DNA of 64,000 nt, taken from NCBI RefSeq assembly GCF_037975245.1, contig NC_092564.1:2693984-2757983 (forward strand). The letters run 5' to 3'. Below are positions 23,301-35,300 of the stretch, piece by piece (the stretch's first letter is position 1; every line of letters starts with the position of its first letter). The DNA is from Apostichopus japonicus (Eukaryota > Echinodermata > Holothuroidea > Aspidochirotida > Stichopodidae). A program made the translations under genes and the position numbers. A model generated the notes under the pieces. It was not told the origin of the DNA. It made no database searches and saw only the letters and a list, made by a program, of their open reading frames with translations.

Positions 23301-26300
23301 TATCAAATAGACAAGACTCTGGCTTTCCTGCGGGAAGCCCCGTAGATGAGAGGAACTAAATTGGTAATTACAGATGTGATGACAATTAGTGGGTAACATG
23401 CAGCGCAGTTGAATAGAAACTGCAAAGAGAGGGTTTGCTGTGGAATTTCCATCGGCCCTGGTAAAAAATGCTTTAACTTGATCAGGTATGGCTTTCTTCC
23501 CCCTTTGCATATGCTGCCGTTGTCGTGGTTACCACAGGTACAACCCTTATATCTTGTCTTTTTCAGTTCTTTTGTTTTTCAAAGTGTTGAGTGCAGTATT
23601 AATGAAAATCTACATTCCATTTCGCACACTGCTTTCTCAAGTATGGAAAGCACTAAGTACTGTGAAGCTGTATATGATGCTTTTCTGTTTTAATAGACAT
23701 GCAGTTGGTTTGTGGTTGCTATTTACAGCCTGTACAGTACAGTAGGTAGGTTGTTCAGCACTCAGTAGAATCAATTAACGTAATCTGTTTGTTATAACGC
23801 CGACTTGTTTACATTTTTCATTTTTACATTTTTCTTTACATGTGGAATTAAATATACTCAACTTGACTGAAGAATACATTGCACTGAATCTGTAAAGAAT
23901 GTACATCCCAAAAGTGTGGCATGAAAATTTAGACGAAATTAGAGGAATGATTGTGTTTGCAAGACACATGAACTTTATACAGTATTGCTTTAATAGTTTT
24001 GTTACACAAAATACTGTATATTTATGAGCAGGTATCAACTCAACTGTTTGTTGTACAATGAGTTCATTGGAGATGCACCTGGGCCTAACCTGTGCATTAG
24101 ATTTGGGAGAGAAGAGGTTAAATGGTCAATAGCAGTACCAGATATACCTTGTTAGGGAGAGATATACTTTATGCCTGCTCCTATTCTTTAAGTTTATTAG
24201 CCTAGATTCATTTGTTATTGCAATGGTGTGTATTTTTATCATAAACCAGTAGTTTGTCAAATTAATATTTGGTCTAGATCGAAACAAGTCTTCAATATAA
24301 AGTATTATCCATCTGTAACCACATCAAAACAAAGTTACAGTATTTAGCAATATATATTTTATCCATGTATCAATTTTATAAACGGTGGTGACAGCATTTT
24401 GCGGTGTGACTCCTTTCACCTGCTTTAGCTTGTCATAGAAGATCAGTTTACTTAACTCACTATTTGGCAGAGTTCTTGCAATCAAGAGGGACTACAGTAA
24501 GTACCATTGAACAAATAAAAAACAATTTCTTGTGGTTTTTGAGAGATCTAGGCTAACTCAACCACATTCATTCAACCTTCCACAACAACAGGTATACAAA
24601 GATACTGTACTAAAGTGTGTTTTAAGGTCATATGTTATTCACACTTTCATTTCATTTCATTTCATTTCATATCATTTCATTTCATTTCATTTCATAATCA
24701 TTTTATTTCCTTTCATTTCATTTCATTTGTTTCTTTGTAACATACAGTACAATGATTACAATATTTGGAAATAATGTGATATAGAACTTTGCAAATTAAT
24801 TTATGTTACAAAAGAAAGGTATCTAAAAAACCCTGGTAGGCTTGTGAGGCAATTATGCAAGAACTAAAAAAAAAAATTATAATTGGGGGAAACATATATA
24901 TCCAATTGATCAATAAGTATAATTATGCTGAATGTATTTGTTATTAAAACATGAAAGTATTAAAGTTGCAGTTCGAATTGCATTAGGAAGCACATTCCAT
25001 GCAGGAGATGCACGTACATGTTGTAAGCTGAGACTTATAGACTGCCTTGTATTATGGTCATGTGTGTCACAGTTAAAACGAGAAGAAATTGTTAAAATAT
25101 GTGTGAGGAAGCGCGTGCATAATGCGGTACACAAAGACAGCATCCTGAACGTGGATTAGGTCTGTAAACATCAACGGATTGATTTCTTTGAAATGTTTAA
25201 CTTTTTTTTAATCAATCTGAGGCTTTGTTTGATCTCTGCTGTTGAATATCTTGTAAGTCAACAAGGAAGCATATTGTGGTTTATATTCATTGATATATAA
25301 TAATAGCAGGGTAGGGGTAGGGGTGTTGTCAAATCCATGCTTACTGTGTGTATTTGTCCTGTTTTGAACTTCAACTCCAATTTTGTGAATGTCCCAGCTT
25401 TCAGGAACAATATACATGGACCTATATACCTAATTGGCTGGTTTTGTTTGTAAAGGGGTAAGGAGTGAGTAAGTATACTTTCCAAAGCGCAGAGTGAAAA
25501 CTAAATTTCCAAAGCCTGAGTTAATTGTTCACACGTACAGTTACATTACATGCATAGATCTAGGCCACCCGAGGCTTCAAAGTTATAAATTGTTGGCACA
25601 AAGTATTCTAGAGTGGGATCTCTACATACTTTACCTTCCAAAGCTCTTCAAGAAAACTCATTTCTAAAGCACAGATCTTAAATTTGATCACAAAATAAAG
25701 GGTGCACTACTGTAACATAGCATCTAGTCCATGTTATTCTTGAGGTATCAAAGTGCTACGATATTGGCGCAAAAGATGCCGGTAGGACCCAAGTGTGGTC
25801 ACCCTTGAGGGTACTGGAAGGGACTAACAGGAAAAGAGGAGTAAATATGAAGGGATTTATGGAGGGGGCATACTGTAGGAAGGGAGTTAGGGAGGGGAAT
25901 AGGAAGGGAGTTAGGGAGGGTGCATTAGAAGGGATTTAGGGAGGGTGCATAAGAAGGGAGTTAGGGAGGAGACATAGGAAGGGAGTTAGGGAAGGGGCTT
26001 AGGAAGGGAGTTAGGGAGGGGGCATAGAAATGGAGTTAGGGAGGGTGCCTTAGAAGGGAGTTAGGGAGGGTGCATAAGAAGGGAGTTAGGGAGGGGCATA
26101 GGAAGGGAGTTAGGAAGGGGGCATAGGAAGGGAGTAGGGGGGCATAGGAAGGGGGAGGGAAGAAGCATAGGGCAGGAAGCTATCTTTGAAGAGCAAAATA
26201 GAAACATTGTCTTCCCTCAGAACTTTGTTTGGCTGAATAACTTATTAAACATACAGTGTCAACACTACGTTTAGTTCTGCCCTTCTTACAGTACATGTAC

Positions 26301-29300
26301 TGTATCTAGGTTTCTCCAATGTCTACGATAATTTGAATGATCTAACCAGAAAAGCACATCTTCAGAAAGTTTTTATAAACTTAGGATGAGCAATTTAGAT
26401 CCAAGAAAGAAAAATATTTTAAGCAAAGGCGGACTTGTGCTTTATGGAACTTTCCACATGTATATAGACTGTAATGTACAATGTACTTCTATATTACCGA
26501 TGACTTTATCTCTGTGTGCTGTTCATTGCACGTACAGTAGATACTTTATGCAACTGCTGTATGCATTGGTAAGGCCGCTTAGATTATAGCTCACTCATAA
26601 AAGAGGGTTGAGTTTATTAAGCAAGGGTCATGCCAGCAAGGGGTAGGGAAGATCACCCAAACAGTCTATAAAACCAATGAAACTTGTGTCAAATTAGTCA
26701 AAATATAATTGAATTAAATTCTCGAAATAACAAACAATACAACCTTAATAATCCGACCAGTCGGTAAACATAATCCTTAATTTTTTATCCCACCCACAAA
26801 AATATGCCCTCCCCAGTGCAAGCCACAAATGTTTCACTTTTATTTAAATAAAAACTAAAGAATAACACGTCATAAATCCCCCCCCCCCCCCATGCACCGC
26901 CGCCCCCAGTCCTGACGTGTACCCCAAAGCTAACTGAAAGGCAACTGAAACCTAGCCTACTGTAGTCCCAACATAAATGTAAGTTATTTTGTGTAGCCAA
27001 GCCTAGCAACATTAAGTTATTGTATAGCTTAGGTCCTACTGTTACAAATGCACAGTAATGTACAGTACTTGTGTACATTAAAAGTACTAGTTAGAAAACT
27101 AACACTAGCCATGATGGCAACTAAGGACAATGTACTGTAGCTAGCCAAACAATATATCTCTTTATTTTCATGATGACTCAACATACATAAATTTGCAACT
27201 TTCATAACAGCTGTCCAGTACAGAATAGCCAACCACATCCTCTGAGCTGTACTACTCTAATATAGGCCATTGACTTTTTACTGTTGTGGTTTCTAGTAGG
27301 TGTCTAAATTCTTTGTTGGTATTTTGGTTTTTGTTGCTCTACATTACAAAGTACCGCGTATAGAGTTTCACTGAATTTGTTTAATAAAATGACTAACAAT
27401 TAGGTCAAGTCTGCATGTGCATATAACCACCACATCTTTGTCATATTCAGGGTAAATCTTATGGGATTTTTCTAGTAGTCCTTTGGACAATCAGGCCTAA
27501 CATTTTGGTTTACTGGTCAGCTGCATGACCATTACAAATTTGCCCCGGACAGTAGTATACTGTATGGTGCAACTAATAAACAGTAGCTCTGATCAATCTG
27601 TGTACTTGGCAGCAGTACAGCACCTGGGCAATCTACTATATACATACAGTAGTCTTAAGTTTACCAGATATGTAATTTGGTGAAGTTCAATTTTATACAT
27701 CGTAGAGCCTGATAGAGGTCATATCAGTATCACCTGTATGACTGACCAATTTGACCTAATTTATTCAGTCCACATACTACTGTATGCATAGAAATGGATA
27801 GAATACAGACTTTGATCAATTTTTCCTGATAATCATACAGACCTGTCTGCATACATACTGGATGTGTGTATGCTATAATAACTCATACAAAAGAAATTAA
27901 TTAAACTGATCTAAGGTACTTTCAAGTGTTATTAATGTCTTCCAAAAATGTCCTGTTAGCATTCAACTAAGTAATTCATAACCTGGGGCGCTTTAGTACA
28001 CACCGTGGTTCAGGTCATGTGGCAGTTTACGTACTAAAGTACCAGTGGTAGGTAGGCTGTGCCTCATCGTGCCCCATTCATGCCCCATTCATGCCCCTAT
28101 TGAAGGCAGTCACATTGTTCTTCCTGTCTCACTCTGGTGATGATTTGAATTTTTTCAAATTTTGGCTATATTTTGTGAATGCATCTGGCAAAAGCAATGT
28201 GAATGATATCATCACAGCAATTGTTGTAAAAATGTTTCCTTTGTTTTTATAATACTTACTTAATTCATTTAAAATAGATTATAATTGGAAAGTCAAGTTC
28301 TTGAAGAACATTATCCCAGATGACATCATACACCAACTACTAACTGTGATCCACTCCGGGGCAGAAATGAGGGTTTAACCAGTCAAAATAGGTTAACTTC
28401 AATCAACCATACCTTAAGTTAGGGTTAACATGATGGGATGGGGGGGGGGGGGGTTCGACCAGCAGAGTGAAATAGTTTTCTTTTCCAAATAAGTCTCAAA
28501 TCGTCTGTCATCAGAAGAGGCCTTAAATCATGTCTCGTTCGTTCAGGGGATTATTGAGACTGATTTGGGAGGGGGGCGGTTATGCACCTAATACTGTAAC
28601 CACAAAGATGATGAACTAACTAAACATTAACTTGATCTTTCCGTTATGAACATCACAAACACTAGTTCTGTATTGCTGCATGCTGATGGAGAAATATATT
28701 ATCTGCAGCTTAGTTTTATCAATTTTACAGACATGAGTGTGTTTGATGGTGTCAGGTAATGTAATCTGTCATATGAAAGAGATTACTTGCACTAATGCAG
28801 ATAATCCCAATGTATTAACCAAGGGATATTGAAGGAGCTTGGTACTGTGTACGTAGTCCATATTCCTGACAGCTATGTACTCTACAGTCTGTAAGTACAA
28901 TACTTAAAGCACTATAAATGATCTTATTTGATATATATATATTAGCTGGTTGTACAGAAATTAATTGTCAGTATATCACACTGTACAGTAGTAGTACACA
29001 TTAACTTACAAAAGATCCATGTTTTAAAAAAGACAGAAAATCTTCTCATTTTCATGAACAAATACAGTGTAAACAGTAAACACATCGTCTAGCACATAGA
29101 GTACAGTATTGCAACATGTTTAGTAGACATATATGTATAGTATACAGTACTGGTATTACATACAGTATATACTGCAGTCGACCAACCCTCTACCATATCT
29201 TGTAGTAATATCTGCCACTTCAATTCCTATTCTTTAATAGTACTGTTCCTATGTACAGCAGCTTTTGGAGTTGCTTGTCAGTTTCTGCCAGTTGCACAGA

Positions 29301-32300
29301 ATGTTTATAAATATTGGGTGTTTCTCAGAATGAGTTTCCAATTTGATCAAGCATTTTCTTAAATATTCCGTGTAATATAGACTAATTGGCGAGTAATTAA
29401 ATAGGGTCCTACAACTGTATGTGGGGTACAGGAAATTAGGTTGCCCGGACAGTTCTTTCTGTGTATATCAGTATTAAGCACTGTACAGTGCAGTATGCCA
29501 AGAGTATCTATTGGAATTTCAAATTTGGACTTTTGCCTCTGATTATTGTCCTAAAAAGATGTCAGTTGTTTGCAATTGGAAATTTGTCATGCAATGTCTC
29601 TAGCCATCCAAGTTTTAAGCCTAGTGTACTTCATGTTAATTAGCAAGGCATCTTTGCGATTGCAATGAAGGCAAACCTACGTGACCATGTTCAGTTCCAT
29701 TGTGATAGATGTATGATGAACACCTGTGTTGACCTTAACTTAGCATGACTTTGAAGTTACAGTTGTGGACTCTCTAGTGTACAGCTTGTGGGTGGGGTGC
29801 ATTATCATGACAAGTGGGGGGAGGGGGTGCATTATTCAAGAAAAGTTTCTCTTTTATGGATACTCATGACCAGGCATTTTTTTTTTGTATTGAGCAAAAT
29901 CCTGTCAAATTTAAAAAAAACTGTTGCAATTTCTGGAGATGCCAGGTTAATTTTTTATTTCAGGAACACACGGTAGTTTTTCTATAACAAAGGTTAGAAC
30001 CTTCAAGACGGCTCACAATATTTACTAATTTAATTCCTGTTGGAACCTAGCTTACCGCTTCTCACTCTACTGTACGCATGCTAGAGTGCAAACATTATGA
30101 GGAGACATGTAAGCCCCTCACTCATTATAATATCCAAACCCAATATTAGTTTTAGAATACAACAATTTAATATGCTGGACGAGGAGCATTTCATATTTTT
30201 TACTTTAAGGTCCATTTTCGGTGTAATTTTGTTTTAATGTTTTAGAGGTTCAGTTTTGGGGCATGTTCATGTGTAATTAGACATTTACACAGTGTAAATG
30301 TCTAAGCTTACAAATCTGCTTGACTTAAGAGTAAGTCTCGTGGCGCTGAAATCTTTAATGATACTCTCTGTCTGGGGTTCTTTCAACATGTTTTTGTTGG
30401 GTTTTCATAGATGTAGTGGATGTTGAGAGAATCCACCATACTGTAGTAATATAGTAGGTAAATGCAATGGGGGATTTTTTGACATTGATTTGATCTCTGA
30501 ATTTGACACACATTACGCTTTCAAAATTGGTTTTGTTTATCTTCAACGATTTAATTAAACACATCACCTGAGCATCTAAGTCTTATATATACTGTATATT
30601 CAAAGTGATATCCCTTATTAGTACATGGACTCCAGAGCTGTGTAAATACAGTGTAGCTGCAGTAATGTACGATGCTTTGTGTGTACAATTTTGAAATCTT
30701 TGATAAAAGTGTAGTTTAGCTGGTATTTTCCACCTCATTTGACATGTAACCTGATCTTGTGGGAGGGTCCCATTTATATGTATCACTGTCTCTATTCAAG
30801 GCAACTGTTTAAAAATCAATGGAAAACTTCTACCACAATCAGGTTACCATAGTCCCAAATGAAAAAACTATTGGCATTGAATTTTTTTTTTAAATTTTAT
30901 TATTATTATTATTTTTTTTCTCCTTCAGCATAGTGGCATAAGCTGTAAGGTGAACTATTGCAAACAAGCTCGACAATTGTTCCCTCTGCTTAGCTTCTAA
31001 TGCCCCTACCGACCTATTTATGAATTAGGTCATGTTTGCACTGCGCAAAGCCCCCCATTGGAACCACAAATCCGCTATAGTGCAGAACCTTAAACTCAGA
31101 TAGCAGCTTGTCACGGTGGGCTTGAGGATGTTTTTCAGAGTAATTGGCAGGAGAGCAGGTCTGACTGGGTAAATTGCTAAATATAGAGGATTTCCTGTGG
31201 AGTAGTAGCAAAAGACAAGCAGCCATCAGCTTGTTATACAGTTGTAGGGTCTGCCAGAGAAATGTAATTACGAATCTTCAAACCGATTGGAAACACATGT
31301 GTTATTGTCAGTTTAAAAAAGAAAAAGGGATCGATTCGGCGAAAACTGCCTAGATGTATTTTTTGTCGATGGAGAGTTGACATGCTACCGTAAGAAAGGC
31401 AGATCCATGACTTTTTCCTCTTTGTTTTCTTCATTTTGTTTCATTTATAGGCCAGCTGGACAAAAGGCAAACTCCTTTGTCTCAAATGTGGAGGCAGCCT
31501 AGGTTCATTTGACTTCACTGTGCAAGCGACCCGTGGGCTTGGACTCCACCCTGCTGTACCCTGTGTCCATCTGGTGAGGAGTCGAACGGACCGTTGTTTC
31601 ATGGCCTCTCCCCCAGTTGCACGGGTGAAACCCTTTCAGGTGGAGGAGAAGCCAGCTGGGGACATGCCATTGGAGAATCATAAGGTTTCAGTGTCCCTTT
31701 GTTCGAAACATGGAGTAACAGGAAAATCAGAGTTACATAACATGGATCTCTGTTGGCATTCAAGCTTGACCAAGGAAAGCAGCAGCCTCGCACAGAGTAG
31801 TGCTCTAATGACAAACTGTGGTTGTGAACAACACGGGAGAGCCGCTTTGAACGATAGTTCTCTCGCTAAAACAAATACCGAAAAATGGAACGACACATCT
31901 TCAGAAAACGATCCGTTTCTTCTACAGATGTTCAACGAAGATACGGAAACTGTGACCACTTATATAGCAAATAGACTCAGAGATGACAAGAAGGAGAGGA
32001 AAGTGCAATACTGCAGTCATTCTTGCCAGATATACCACCCACAAGTGCATTCCAACTGCTCCGACAACAAAATGAGAGACAAGCCTCCTCTGGCCCCAGA
32101 AGACACCTCCACCGAACCACCGGTAAACGGTATCGAAACTTCGGACATAGAGGGAGCCCAGTTGCTGTTGGCAGAGAGGAACCCACTACCCAACGCCAGG
32201 GATGATCTTTCGTTAGGCGATGCTTCGAGTCACGAGGCCACCATAGAGGAGGAACTGGAGGTATCGTCGTCTTCACCCCCGCCACACCTGCAAGAGAGTC

Positions 32301-35300
32301 CGGAAGATTTCCTACATGGCTGGGATATGTTGGAGGATTTGGAGGAACTCAATTCCTCGACGTATCCCAGTCAAACCAGGGCCGAGCTGAAACGGGAGAA
32401 AAACCGCCGCAAGAGAGAGAAGAGGAAACTGAAAAAGAGAAGCAATATGTATTTCCAAGTCCTGGACCAGGATATCAAGGTAAAGTAAAAACAACAGAAA
32501 TGATGCATTCTGGGTAATATGTATTTCCAAGTCCTGGACCAGGATATCAAGGTACAGTAAAAAACAATAGAAATGATGCATTCTGGGTAATATGTATTTC
32601 CAAGTCCTGGACCAGGATATCAAGGTACAGTAAAAAACAATAGAAATGATGCATCCTGGGTAATATGTATTTCCAAGTCCTGGACCAGGATATCAAGGTA
32701 CAGTAAAAAAAAAACAGAAATGATGCATTCTGGGCAATGTGGTTTAAGGATGTCTTTTGAATTTTAGTCTTCAGACTATGTTAAGTAGCAAAGGGTGTCG
32801 AATCTGAAGATTGGTTTAACTATGCAATACAGTACATCTGCACTAAATTGCTTGTTAGATCACTGTTCAACAAGTAACCAATGGATTTGTAGTTGATGTA
32901 ATGAAAACTTGTTAAATCAAAATAACTGGGCATGAAACTATGTGCGAATCAAATGGAATTCTTAGTTACTAACTGATTAACAGTAGGAGGGTGGGGGTGG
33001 GGGGAGGGGCTTCCTCAAGTTCAGGCACCCACTTGTGGTTTACTGTAAATTGTTATTTTCTCAGAGTAACATGTGCATACTTGAAACTTAACAGGACTAT
33101 AAAGTGAAGCATAAAAAGAAAGCATCCCTCCATGGAACAGTTGCATGAGAAATTAAGACGTGACTGCAATATCTTTCATAGCTTGTCACAATGAAAACTT
33201 GGGAAGAACAAAGAAAAATTGTCATAAAGTTATAAACAGAACTCAAATTGATCCGTCTAGAACTGCTTAATAAAGTATAATTTAGTATTTGAAACTTTGT
33301 GATAGTTTTGGCACATGTGCAGTAGTACGTACAGTAGCTACATACTCTTGTGTCGCTTACACTGTGGACGGTAACTCTACTAATGGTACTCTCATTGCAG
33401 TTCCTTTAAAAATTGATCAAGTTATTGTTTAACAAGCCGTATACAGTAGTAGTTCAGAGTTTACACATGTTTTTCCAAAGCCCTGGAATTACGCAGTTTG
33501 CACAACTACTGCGAATACCTTCTTTCAAAATGAAAACATCACCTGCTGTGAGAAATATCAAACTCTTCTAGTGTGGGGGCGTACAGACAGTGGAGGTATA
33601 GATTATGTCGACCATTGTAATCAAATGTTTAATACCACGCGTTACATGTCTATCTGAAATAGTACACAGAGTAAAAAGCTATTGAAACTTTGCCTCTTTC
33701 GTAGTCCAAAGGTATATTCAGACCTTGCGAATTGCCACCCGAAATGTATTTTAGAGTCGGAATTTAAATCAGAATACAGCTAAGAGGATGTTATCAGCGC
33801 TGAACTGTCAATAGGGTGGCCACCTTCATGTACTTTACTGTATGTAGTACTACTAATTAGAAATGAGCATGCATACATTCAGTAGTATGGTAACTGGAAT
33901 ACCGTAGTACATGGATGATTCACAATACGGTACGGTAACTTCACAGATCTATGGCTGTATTGAAAGTCTCCATTCTTATTGGCTTAGGATGTGTCACAAG
34001 ATCATGTGATATTTAGCATGAAGCCACCCTTGGTAGTTAAAAAGGCTTCATACTGTTTGTTGCTGTTGCTAGGCAACCGTATCAATACTATAGTTGTAAA
34101 CATTTGCTGCTGAGATCAAATCACACAAAGCTGATTGTTCTGTGAAACCGACAGCCTTTCTATGTTTTACTTCTTTAGATGTCTGGAATCAAATGACAAA
34201 ACAACCAAAAAATTGTGAATTGGAGAATTTTATTTAATTAACTGAATTAATGATGTCTGTTTACAGAGTTGAGTGAGACCTAAAGTTTAGGATAACTGTC
34301 TTTGTATTAATTTCTAGAATTTCTAGGTCTGCTGTGTACACTTTAGTCTTGTAGGAAAATTGTTGGGGAAAGAGGGGGGTGGAGGAGGGGTGGGGGACTT
34401 TGAAAAGTTATTAGAGCATTGCAATTTGAAATGGTCTCTGTACTCAAACTGGATTCATCTCAAGTGCTGCTGTAAGTCACAAGAAGTGAAAGTTAAAAGT
34501 AGCACCAACCCTAAAATTACAGTAACCTATTGGTTCTGTATATATTTACTGAAAAAGAGCTTTGGTATGCTAAAAAGGAAAAAAAAAGGCAAGCTTTGCA
34601 GGAGAGGAATGCTAATACATTTTTCACAATTCTGTAAACAGTACCCTGAAATATTGACTTTTTTTCTTTTCTGCATAAATGTTCACATAGTGACATGATT
34701 GGTGCCTTACTTTTGTTTATTGTAGATGATGACATTGCTTTAACTCAGGTTGTTCTGCTCAAGACGTAATAAGTTACACAACATCAACACTAGTCTTACA
34801 AAATGGTTTTATGTCTTCATAGGGTAGGACAGGACATGTACACATTAGCAACTTTTTCGCTGGTTTGAAATGTCAACGTTTTTATGTGGTGACTGAGCCT
34901 ATTCATCATGGACAAGCATTGTTTATTTCAAAAATAGTCAATGTACAATAATCAAGAGAAAGTAGACAGATTTGATTCAGCGTTTCCTGAATGGAATATG
35001 TATACTTGATTCATCATCCTTATTAAAACAAACTGTCTGTATACAGGAGGGAAAACTAAGTACACCACTACAGCAAAATATGAAACCAGGACTACTCTTA
35101 ATGTGACCTGATTTGACTTGATGTGACTTGATATGACGTAATGTGACTTGATGTGACGTGAGACCTACATTGCATCATGTACGTACAGTTAAGTATGATG
35201 CAATGCTGTTCTATATGTACTTGTAGTCACCATCTAAGTATAGGTGTTCATAAAATGCAAGTCAAACCGTTATGTCACTTTGCTCTCTCTGTCTTTCTGT

